Assembly: GCA_029961685.1 (NCBI GenBank)
Contig: JARWKL010000004.1
Span: 19,032,348-19,096,347 of the forward strand
Origin: Aristolochia californica
Taxonomy: Eukaryota > Streptophyta > Magnoliopsida > Piperales > Aristolochiaceae
Direction of reading: 5' to 3'
DNA length: 64,000 nucleotides
Part shown: piece by piece, positions 34,636 through 47,400 of the stretch
Numbering within the stretch: the first letter of the stretch is position 1
Layout of the letters: each line of letters begins with the position of its first letter
The notes under the pieces: generated by a model
Database searches by the model: none
What the model saw: the letters and a program-made list of their open reading frames with translations, nothing else
What the model was told of the DNA's origin: nothing
Translations under genes and position numbers: made by a program

Positions 34636-37600
34636 TTGTTGAATCCAAATCCATAAGTCATTTCTTACAAAAACAAAGCCTGTTACTCATGATTGACTGA
34701 TAAATCACTTTATGATTGTTAGGTCCGCTTTTTGTAAATGGGAAAAATAATGGCTTGTTTGACTTGGGTAAATATTACAGTGCACGTTCACTTGAGAAGT
34801 TAATGAGCATTTGTTGTTCGCTTTAAAAGGTTTGTATCCGCAGGGCAATTGCATATTTAATTTTTTTTCAAGAATGCACATCCACATTGAAAACATGTTA
34901 GGATCAATTAGAAATCTCTTTCTTATCAAATTCACTACCATTTGGGTTGAACTTGTGAAATTTCCAAAACTTGGAAAACAAAACTTTTGTGTTCGTTTGT
35001 GGTGTGAGAATAAATTTTCTTTACTTACATTTTTTATTGTTTTTAATTTTTTTCCATCCATAAACTCTAAAATTTTCATTTCTTTTTAATCTATTTCCCT
35101 CTATCTTCTTATTTACAAGAGAATCGAAAAGTGAAAACTCAAAGTTTTGATTTAAGAAAAAAGTGTACATCTAAAATGGAATGGAAATGCACAAATGTGG
35201 AGAGAGAGAATTTCAAGAAGTCTTTGTAACTTTTAGGGATTGCAAATTCTTTTAGTTTTTATATATTAGGTTTTGCAAAGATCAGGAAAAGGGGGAGGCC
35301 CGGGATTTTTAACTGAGTGTTGACTCTTAATCCATAAGTAATTTACTACAAAAAATAGCCCATTACACATGATTGACCAATAAATAAATTTACTAATCAT
35401 CTGTGATTGTTAGGTCAGCATTTTGTAAATGGGCAAAATAATGCCTTGTTTGACTCGGGTAAACATCCCACCGCACGTTCACTTGAGAATTTAATGAGCG
35501 TTTGTTGTTCGCTTTAAAAAGTTTGGATCCATAGGGCATTTTCATCTTTAACATGTTTCAAGCATACATATCCATATTTAAAACATGTTAGGAACAATTA
35601 GAAATCTCTTTCTTATCAAATTCCAAGCAATAAGGGTTGAACTATTGGAATTTGCCAAACTTGGATGACAAAACTTTTTGTGTTCGTTTGTGGCTTGTAA
35701 ATAAATTTTTTTACTTATATTTTTAATTGTTTTTAATTTTTTCCATACCTAAACTCTAAAATTTTCATTATGTTTTGCATTGTTTGCCTTTATCTTCTTG
35801 TTTATGAGAGAATCGGAAAGAGAAAACTCAAAGTTTTTATTTAAGAAAAAAATGTACATCTAAAATGGAATGAAAATGAACAAATGTGGAGAGAAATAAT
35901 TCCAAGAAGTCTCTGTAACTTTTAGGGATTGCAAATTCTTTTAGTTTTTATATATTAGGTTTTTCAAAGATCGGGAAAAGAGGAAGGCCGGGGATTTTTA
36001 ACTCAATGTGGACACCAAATCCATAAGTCATTTCTTACAAAAACATAGCCTGCTATGCATGATTGATCGATAAATTACTTTACAAATAATTTGTGATTGT
36101 TAGGTCAGCTTTTTGTAAATGGGCAAAATAATGGCTTGTTTGACTTGGGTAAATATCCCACCGCACGTTCACTTGAGAGTTTAATGAGCCTTTGTTGTTC
36201 AGTTTAAAAGGTTTGGATCCTCAAAGTATTTGCATCTTTAACAAGTTTCAAGCATGCATATCCATATTTCAAACATTTTAGGATCAATTATAAATCTCTT
36301 TCTTATCAAATTCCAAGCCATTAGGGTTGAGCTAGATGAATTTCCCAAACTTGGACAATAAAACGTTGGTGTTCGTTTGTGGTGTATGAATAAATTGTCT
36401 TTACTTACATTTGAAAGAGATAATTCAAAATAGTCTCTGTAATTTTTAGGGATTGCAACCTCTTTTTATTTTTATATATAAGGTTTTGCAATGATAAGGA
36501 AAAGGGGGAGGCGGGGGATTTTTAACTGATTCTTGACTCCCAATCCATAAGTCATTTTTTAAAAAAACGTAGCCTGTTAAGCATGATTGACCAATAAATC
36601 ATTTTACTAATCATCTGTGAGTGTTAGGTCAGCTTTTTGTAAATGGGCTAAATAATGGCTTGTTTGACTCGGGTAAACATCCCACCGCATGTTCAATTGA
36701 GAATTTAATGAGCATTTGTTGTCCGCTTTAAAAGGTTTGGATCCATAGGGCATTTGCATCTTTAACTTGCTTCAAGCATGCATATCCATATTTAATACAT
36801 GTTAGGATAAATTAGAAATCAGTTTCTTATCAAATTCCAAGCCATTAGGGTTGAACTAGTGGAATTTCCCAAACCTAGACAACAAAACTTTTGTGTTCGT
36901 TTGTGGAGTGTGAATAAAATTTCTTTACTTACATTTGTAATTTTTTTTTAATTTTTTCCATTCATAAGATCTAAAATTTTCATTTAGTTTTGCATTTTTT
37001 GCCTATATCTTCTTGTTTATGAGAGAATCGGAAAGTGAAAACTCAAAGTTTTTATTTAAGAAAAAAGTGTACATCTAAAATGGAACGGAAATGCACATAA
37101 TTGGAAAGAGATAATTCCAAGAAGTCTTTGTAACTTTTATGGATTGCAAATTCTTTTAGTTTTTATATATTAGGTTTTGCAATGATTGGGAAAAGGGGGA
37201 GTGAGGGGATTTTTAACTAAGTGTTGACACCCAATCCATAAGTAATTTCTAACAAAAATATAGCCTGCTATGCATGATTGACCGATAAATCACTTTACAA
37301 ATAATTTGTGATTGTTAGATCAGATTTTTGTAAATGGGCAAAATAATGGTTTGTTTGACTCGGGTAAATATCCTATCGCTTGTTCAATTGAGAATTTATT
37401 GAGCCTTTGTAGTTCGGTTTAAAAGGTTTGGATCCTTAGGGTATTTGCATCTTTAACATCTTTCAAGAATGCATATCCATATTTCAAACATGTTAGGATC
37501 AATTAGAAATCTCTTTATTATCAAATTCCTAGCCATTAGGATGGAAATAGTGGAATTTCCCAAACTTGGGCAACAAAACTTTGGTGTTCGTTTGTGGTGT

Positions 37601-40600
37601 GTGAATATATTTTCTTTACTTACATTTCATATTTTTTTTAATTTTTTCCATACATAAAACCTTTATCTTCTTGTTTACAAGAGAATCAGAATGGGAAAAC
37701 TCAAAGTTTTGATAATTCAAAAAAGTCTCTGTAACTTTTAGGGATTTCAAAATCTTTTAGTTTTTATATGTAAGGTTTGTAAAGATGGGGAAAAAGGGGA
37801 GGCGGGGGATTTTTAACTGATTCTTGACTCCCAATCCATAAGTCATTTCTGACAAAAACTTTGCCCATTAAGCATGATTGACCAATAAATCACTTTACTA
37901 ATAATCTGTGATTGTTAGGACAACTTTTTGTAAATGGGCTAAATAATGGCCTGTTTGACTTGGGTAAACATCCCACCGGACGTTCACTTGAGAATTTAAT
38001 GAGCATTTATTGTCCGCTTTAAAAGGTTTGGATCCATTGGGAATTTGCATCTTTAACATGTTTCCAGCATGCATATCCATATTTATAACATGTTAAGATC
38101 AATTAGAAATCTCTTTCTTATAAAATTTGAAGCCATTAGGGTTGAACAAGTGGAATTTCCCAGACCTGGACAAAAAAAATTTTGTGTTAGTTTGTGGTAC
38201 GTGAATAAATTTTCTTTACTTACATTTGTAATTGTTTTTAATTTCTTTCATACATAATTTATAAAATTTTCTTTTGATTGGGCTGAGTTTGCCTTTATCT
38301 TCTTCTTTACGAGGGAATCTGAAAGCGACAACTCAAAGTTTTGATTTAATAAAAACGTGTACATCTAAAAAGGAAAGGAAATGAAGAGAGAGATAATTCC
38401 AAGAAAACTTTTGTGTTCGTTTGTGGTGTGTGAAATGTTTTTTCTTTACTTAGATTTGTTATTGTTTTTAATTTTTTCCACACATTAACTCTAAAATTTT
38501 TATTTTGTTGTGATCTATTGGCCTTTATCTTCTTGTTTATGAGAGAATTGGAAAGTGAAAACTCAATGTTTTGATTTAAGAAAAAAGTGTACATCTAAAA
38601 TGGAATGGAATTGCATAAATGTAGGGAGAGATAATTTGAAAACATCTCTGTAACTTTTAGGCTTTTCAAACTCTTTTAGTTTTTATATATTAGGTTTTGC
38701 AAAGATAGGGAAAATGGGGGGGTAGTGGATTTTTAACTGAGTTTTGACTCCCAATCCATGAGTCCTTTCTTACAAAAAAAAACATAGCCCCTTATGCATC
38801 ATTGACCGATAAATCACTTCACAAATCATCTGTGATAGTTAGGTCATATTTTTGTAAATGGGCAAAATAATGGCTTGTTTGACTCGGGTATATATCCCAC
38901 CACACGTTCACTTGAGAATTTATTGAGCATTTTTTGAACGCTGTAAAAGGTTTGAATCCAAAGGGCATATGCATCTTTAATATATTTCAAGCATGGATAT
39001 CCATATTCAAAACATGTTTGAATCAGTTTGAAATCTCTTTCTTATCAAATTCCAAGCCATTAAGGTTGAACTATTGGAATTTCCCAAACTTGGACAACAA
39101 AACTTTTGTGTTCGTTTGTGGTGTGTCAATAAATTTTCTTTACTTACATTTATTTTTTTTCCAAGCAGAAACTCAAAAATTTTCATTTTTTTGTGATCTA
39201 TTTGCCTTTATCTTCTTGTTTACAGGAGAATCGGAAAGTGAAAACTCAAAGTTTTTATTTAAGAAAAAAGTGCTCATCTAAAAAGGAGTGGAAATCCACA
39301 AATGTAGAAAGAAATAATTTGAAAAAGTCTCTGTAACTTTTAGGGATTGCGGTTAGTTTTTATATATTAGGTTTTTTAATAATCGGGAAAAGGGGGAGGT
39401 GGGGGATTTTTAACAAAATGCTGATTCCCAATCCATAACTCATTTCTTACAAAAACATAGTCTGTTACGCATGATTGACCGATAAATCACTTTAATGGGC
39501 AAAAAATGGTTTGTTTCACTCGGGTAAATATCCCACTGCACGTTCACTTGAGAATTTAATGAGCATTTGTTGTTCGCCTTAAAAGTTTTATATCCATAGG
39601 GCATTTGCACCTTTAACCTTTTTTCAAGCATGCATATCCATATTTAAAACATGTTAGGATCAATTAGAAATCTCTTTCTTATCAAATTTCAAGCCATTAT
39701 GGTTGAGCTAGTGGAATTTACCAAACTTGGACAAAAAAAAATTTGTTTTCGTTCGTGGTGTGTGAATAAATTTTCTTCACTTACATTCGTTATAGTTTTA
39801 AATTTTTTCCATACATAAACTCTAAAATTTTCATTTTGTTGTGATCTATTTGCCTTTATCTTATTGTTTTTCGAGAAAATCAGAAAGTGAAAACTCAAAG
39901 TTTTTATTTAAGAAAAAAGTGTACATCTAAAATGGAAATGAAATGCACAAATGTAGAGAGAGATAATTCCAAAAAGTCTTTGTAACTTTTATGGATTGCA
40001 AACTCTGTTAGTTTTTATTAATTAGGTTTTGCAATGATCGGGAAAAGGGAGAGGTCGAGGGTTTTTAACTGAGTGTTGACTCCCAATGCATAAGTCATTT
40101 CTTACAAAAACATAGCCTGCTATGCATGATTCACACATAAATCACTTTACAAATCATCTATGATAGTTAGGTCAGCTTTTTGTAAATGGGCAAAATAATG
40201 GCTTATTTGACACTGGTAAATATCACATTGCACGTTCACTTGAGAATTTAAAGAGCATTTGTTGTTTGCTTTAAAAGGTTTGGATCCATAGGGCATTTGC
40301 ATCTTTAACATTTTTTCAAACATGCATATCTATATTTAAAACATGTTAAGATCAATTAGAATTCTCTTTCTTATCAAATTCCAAGCCATTAGGGTTGAAC
40401 TAGTGGAATTTCCCAAACTTGGACATCAAAACTTTTGTGTTCATTTGTGGTGTGAGAATAATTTTTTTTTACATACATCTGTTATTGTTTTTATTTTTTT
40501 CTATACATCTACTCTAAAATTTTAATTTTGTTGTGATCTATTTGACTTTATCTTCTTTTTTACGAGAGATTCGGAAAGTGAAAACTCAAAGTTTTTTTAA

Positions 40601-41441
40601 GAAAAAAATGTACATCTAAAATGGAATGGAAATGCACAAATGTAGAGAGATATAATTCCAAAAAGTCTCTGTAACTTTTAGGGATTGCAAACTCTTTTAG
40701 TTTTTATATATTAGGCTTTGCAATGATCGGTAAGAGGGGGAGTCGGGGGCTTTTTAACTGAGTGTTGACTCCCAATCCTTAAGTCATTTCTTAGAAAAGC
40801 ATAGCGCGTTACTCATGATTGACCGCTAAATCACTTTAAAAGTCATCTGTTATTGTTAGGTCAACTTTTTGTAAATGGGCAAAATAATGGCTTGTTTGAC
40901 TCGGGTAAATATCCATCTCGTGTTCACTTGAGAATTGAATGAGCATTTGTTGTTCACTTTAAAAGGTTTGGATCCATATGGCATTTGCATCTTTAACATT
41001 TTTTCAAGCATGCATATCCATATTTAAAACATGTTAGGATCAATTAGAAATCTCTTTCTTATCAAATTCACAGCAGTTAGGGTTGAACTTGTGGAATTTC
41101 TAAAATTTGGACAACAATACTTTTGTGTTCGTTTTTGGTGTGTGAATAAATTTTCTTTACTTACATATGTTATATTTTTTAATTTTTTCCTTATATAAAC
41201 TCTAAAATATTAATTTCGTTGTGATCTATTTGCCTATATCTTCTTGTTTATGAGAGAATCGGAAAGTGAGAACTCAAATTTTTTATTAAAGAAAACAGTG
41301 TATATCTAAAATTTAAAGGAAATGCAAAAATGTCGAGGGAAATAATTCCAAAAATTCTCTGTAATTTTAATGGATTCCAAACTCTTTTAGTTTTTATTAA
41401 TAAGATTTTCCAATGATAAGGAAAAAGGTGGAGGCCGAGGA

Positions 41442-44400
41442 TTTTTAACTGAGTGTTGACTTCCAATTCATAACTCATTTCTTATAAAAATGTAGCCCAT
41501 TACGCTTGATTGATCGATAAATCTCTTTAAAAATGATCTGTAATTGGTATATCAAACTTTTCTAAAGGGGTAAAATAATGGCTTGTTCGACTCGGGTAAA
41601 TATCCCATCGCACATTCATTTGAGAATTTAATGAGCATTTGTTGTCCTCTTTAAAAGGTTTGTATCCATAGCGCATTTGCATCTTTAACTTGTTTCAAGC
41701 ATGCATATCCATATTTAAAACATGTTAGGATCAACAAGAATTCTCTTTCTTATCAAATTCCAAGCCGTTAGGGTTGAAGTTGTGGAATTTCCAAAACTAG
41801 GAAAATAAAACTTTTGTGTTCGCTTGTGGTGTGTGAATAAATTTTCTTTACTTACATTTGTAATAGTTTTTATTTTTTTCTACACATAAACTCTAAAATT
41901 TTCATTTTGTTGGGCTATGCTTGCCTTTATCTTCTGCTTTACGAGAGAATCAGAAAGCAAAAACTCAAAGTTTTGATTTAAGAAAAAAGTGTACATCTAA
42001 AATGGAAAGGACAAATGTAGAGAGAGATAATTCCAAAAAGTCTTAGTAACTTTTATGGATTGCAAACTCTTTTAGTTTTTATTAATTAGGTTTTGCTATG
42101 TTCGAGAAAAGGGGGAGGTCGGGTATTTTAAATTGAGTCGTTTCTTACAAAAAAAAGCTTGCTATGCATCATTGACCGATAAATCACTTTACAAATCATT
42201 TTTAATTGTTAGGTCATAATTTTTTAAATAGTCAAAATAATGGCTTGTTTGACTCGAGTAAATATCCCACTGCACATTCACTTGAGAATTTAATGAATAT
42301 TTGTTGTTCGGTTTAAAAGGTTTGGATAGATAGGGCATTTGCATCTTTAACATGCTTCAAGGATGCATAACCATAATTAAAACTTGATAGGATCAATTAG
42401 AAATCTCTTTCTTATAATATTCTAAGCCTTTAGCGTTGAGCTAGTGGAATTTCCCAAACTTAGAAAAAAAAAAATTTCTATTCGTTTGTGGTGTGCAAAT
42501 AAATTTTTTTTTCTTACATTTGTTTTTGTTTTTAATTTTTCCCGTACAACACTCTAAAATTTTCATTTTGTTGTGAACTATTTGCCTTTATCTTCTTGTT
42601 TACGAGAGAATATGAATGTGAAAACTCAAAGTTTAGATTTAAGAGAAAAATGTACCTCTAAAATGGAATGGAATTGCACAAATATAGAGAGAGATAATTT
42701 GAAAAAGTCTATGTAACTTTTAGGAATAGCAAACTCTTTTAGATTTTATATAATAGGTTTTACAATTATAGGAAAAATGGAGAGGCGGGGGAGTTTTAAA
42801 TGAGTGTTCACTCCCAATCCATAAGTCATTTCTTACAAAAACATAGCCCCTGATGAATGATTGATCGATAAATCTCTTTACAAATCATCTATGATTATTA
42901 GGTCAGCTTTTTGTAAATGGGCAAAATAAAGGCTTGTTTGACTTGGGTAAATATCCCACCCCACGTTCACTTGAGAATTTAATGAGAATTTTTTATTCGC
43001 TTTAAAAGGTTTGGATCCATTGGGCATTTGCATCTTTAATATGTTTCAAGCATGCATATCCATATTTAAAACCTTTTAGGATCAATTAGAAATCTCTTTC
43101 TTATCAAATTCCTAGCCATTAGGGTTGAAATAGCGGAATTTCCCAAACTTGGGCAACAAAACTTTCGTGTTCATTTGTGGTGTGTGAATAAGTTTTCTTT
43201 ACTTTCATTTCTTATTATTTTAAATTTTTTTGATACAGAAAATCTAACATTTTCATTTTGTTGTGATCTATATGCCTTTATCTTCATGTTTAAGAGAAAA
43301 TCAGAAAGTGAAACTCAAATTTTTGATTTAAGAAAAAAGTGTTCATCTAAAATGAAGTGGAAATGCACAAAGGTAGAGAGAGATAATTTGAAAAAATCTC
43401 TGTAACTTTTAGGGATTGTACACTCTTTTAGTTTTTATATATTAGGTTTTGCAATAATCGGGAAAGGGGGGAGGCGAAGGATTTTTAACTGAGTGTTGAC
43501 TCACAATCCATATGTCATTTCTTAAAAAAAATGACCCGTTATGCATGATTGACCGATAAATCACTTTAAAAGTTTTCTATGATTGTTAGGTCAGCTTTCT
43601 GAAAATGGGCAAAAAAAGGCTTGTTTGACTCGGGTAAATATCCCACCGAACGTTCACTTGAGAATTAAATGAGCATTTGTTGTTCGCCTAAAAAAGTCTG
43701 GATCCATAGGGCATTTGCACCTTTAACATTTTTTCAAACATGCATATCCATATTTAAAACATGTTAAGATCAATAAGAAATCTCTTTCTTCTCGAATTCC
43801 AAGCCATTATGGTTGAGCTAGTGGAATTTCCCAAACTTGGACAACAAAATTTTTGTGTTCATTTTTGGTGTGTGAATAAATTTTCTTCACTTAAATTTGT
43901 TATAGTTTTTAATTTTTTCCATACATAAAATCTAAAATTTTCATTTTGTTATGATCTATTTTCCTTTATCTTCTTGTTTTCAACAATCGGAAAGTGAAAA
44001 CTCAAAGTTTTGATTTAAGTAAAAAATGTATATCTAAAATTGAAAGGAAATGCAAAAGTGTAGAGGGAGATAATTCCAAAAAGTCTCTGTAATTTTAATG
44101 GATTACAAACTCTTTTATTTTTATTAATTAGGTTTCACAATGATCGGGAAAAGGGGGAGGCCGAGGAATTTTAACTGAGCAATGACTCCCAATCCAAATG
44201 TCATTTCTTACAAAAAAAGTAGCCCATTTCGCATGATTGATCGATAAAGCACTATAAAAATGATCAGTGATTGGTAGATCAGACTTTTGTAAAGGGGTAA
44301 AATAATGGCTTGTTCGACTCGGGTAAATATCCCATCGCACAGTCATTTGAGAATTTAATGAGCATTTGTTGTCATCTTTAAAAGGTTTGGATCCATAGGG

Positions 44401-47400
44401 CATTTGCATCTTTAACTTGTTTCAAGCATGCATATCTATATTTAAAACATGTTAGGATCAATTAGAAATCTCTTTCTTATTAAATTCCAAGCCATTAGGG
44501 TTGAAGTAGTGGAATTTCCCAAACTTGGACAACAAAACTTTTGTGTTTGTTTATGCTGTGTGAATAAATTTTATTTACTTACATTTGTAATTGTTTTTAA
44601 TTTTTTCCATACATAAACTCCAAAATTTTCATTTTGTTGGGCTCTGCTTGCCTTTATCTTCTTCTTTACGAGAGAATCGGAAAGTAAAAACTCATAGTTT
44701 TGATTGAAGAAAAAAATGTACTTCTAAAATGGAAAGGAAATTAACAAATGTCGAGAGAGATAATTCTAAAAAGTCTTTGTAACTTTAATGGATTGCTAGC
44801 TCTTTCAGTTTTAATTAATTAGGTTTTGCTATGTTCGAAAAAAGGGGGAAGCCGGGGATTTTACACTGAGTCTTTTCTTACAAAAACATAGCCTGCTACG
44901 CATCATTGACCGATAAATCACTTTACAAATCATTTGTAATTGTTATCTCATATTTCTGTAAATAGGAAAAATAATGGCATGTTTTACTCAGGTAAATATC
45001 CCACCGCACATTCACTTGAGAATTTAATGAGTATTTGTTGTTCGGTTTAAAAGGTTTGGATCCATAGGGCATTAGCATCTTTAACATGTTTCAAGCATGC
45101 TTAACCATAATTAAAATTTGATAGGATCAATTGGAAATCTCTTTCTTATAATATTCTAAGCCTTTAGCGTTGAGCTAGTGGAATTTCCAAAACTTCGAGA
45201 TGAAAACTTTTGTGTTCGTTTGTGGTGTGCAAATAAATTTTCTTTACTTACATTTGTTTTTGTTTTTAATTTTTTCTATACAACACTCTAAAATTTTCAT
45301 TTTGTTGTGAACTAATTGCCTTTATCTTCTTGTTTACATGAGAATATGAATGTGAAAACTCAAAGTTTAGATTTAAGAGAAAAGGGTAATCTAAAATGCA
45401 ATGGAATTGCACAAATATCGAGAGAGATAATTTGAAAAGTTTCTGTCACTTTTAGGCATAGCAAACTCTTTTAGTTTTTATATAATAGGTTTTGCAATGA
45501 TAGGAAAAATGGGGAGGCTGGGGATTTTTAACCGAGTGTTGACTCCCAATCCATGAGTCATTTCTTACAAAAACATAGCCCCTTATGCATGATTGACCGA
45601 TAAATCACTGTAAAAATCATCTATGATTATTAGGTCAGCTTTTTGTAAATGGGCAAAATAATGGCTTGTTTGACTCGGGTAAATATCGAAGCCCACGTTC
45701 AGTTGAGAATTTAATGAGCATTTGTTATTCACTATAAAAGGTTTGGATCCATAGGGCATTTGCATCTTTAATATATTTCAAGCATGCATATCCATATTTA
45801 AAACATATTAGGATCAGTTAGAAATCTCTTTCTTATCAAATTCCTTGCCATTAGGGCTGAAATAGTGGAATTTCCCAAACTTGGGCAACAAAAGTTTTGT
45901 GTTCGCTTGTTGTGTGTGAAAAAATTTTCTTTACTTACATTTCTTAATGTTTTTAATTTTTTCCATATAGAAACTCTAAAATTTTCATTTTGTTGTGATC
46001 TATTTCCATTTATCTTCTTGTTTACAAGAGAATCGGAAAGTGAAACTCAAAGTTTTGATTTAAGAAAAAAGTGTTCATCTAAAATGGAGTGGAAATGCAC
46101 AAAATGTAGAGAGAGATTCAAAAAAGTCTTTGTAACTTTTAGGGATTGCAAACTCTTTTAGTTTTTATATATTAGGTTTTGCAATAATCGGAAAAGGGGG
46201 AGGCAGGGGATTTTTAACTGAGTGTTGACTCCCAATCGATATGTCATTTCTTACAAAAACTTGACCCGTTATGCATGATTGACCGATAAATCACTTTAAA
46301 AGTTTTCTATGATTGTTAGGTCAACTTTTTGTAAATGGGCAAAAAATGGCTTGTTTGACTTGGGTAAATATCCCACCGCACGTTCACTTCAGAATGTAAT
46401 GAGCATTTGTTGTTCGCCTTAAAAAGTTTGGATCCATAGGGCATTTTCACCTTTAACATTTTTTCAAGCATGCATATCCATATTTAAAACATGTTAAGAT
46501 CAATAAGAAATCTCTTTCTTCTCAAATTTCAAGCCATTATGGTTGAGCTAGTGGCATTTCCAAAACATGGACAACAAAACTTTTGTGTTCATTTGTGGTG
46601 TGTGAATAAATTTTCTTCACTTAAATTTTTTATAGTTTTTAATTTTTTCCATACATAAACTCTAAAATTTTCATTTTGTTATGTTCTATTTGCCTTTATC
46701 TTCTTGTTTACGACATAATCGGAAAGTGAAAACTCAAAGTTTTGATTTAAGAAAAAAATGTATATCTAAAATTGGAAGGAAATGAAAAAATTTAGAGGGA
46801 GATAATTCCAAAAAGCCTTTGTAATTTTAATGGATTGGAAACTCTATTAGTTTTTATTAATTAGGTTTAACAATGATCAGGAAAAGGGGGAGGTCGGGGA
46901 TTTTTAACTGAGTGTTGACTCCCAATCCATAAGTCATTTCTTACAAAAAAAATGTAGCCCATTACGCATGATTGATTGATAAATCACTTCAAAAATGATC
47001 TGTGATTGGTAGATCAGACTTTTGTACAGGGGTAAAAAATAATGGCTTGTTCAACAAACCTATTTATGGTTGAGCTAGTGGAATTTCCCAAACTTGGACA
47101 ACAAAACTTTTGTGTTCGTTTGTGATGTGCGAATAAATTTTCTTCAGTTACATTTGTTATAGTTTTTAATTTTTTCCATACATAAAATCTAAAATTTTTC
47201 ATTTTGTTATGATCTATTTGCCTTTATCTTCTTGTTTACGACAAAAACGGAAAGTGAAAACTCAATGTTTTGATTTAAGAAAAAAGTGTATATCTAAAAT
47301 TGAAAGGAAATCCAAAAATTTAGAGGGATATAATTCCAAAAAGTCTTTGTAATTTTAATGGATTGCAAACTCTGTTAGTTTTTATTAATTAGGTTTTGCA

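Noticed and set aside
34705..35079. Recurrent minus-strand ORFs in the satellite (for example 34705-35079, 44128-44409, 15727-15909)
   Set aside because: These are shadows of the same repeats. The frames break in most monomers, so coding is not supported.
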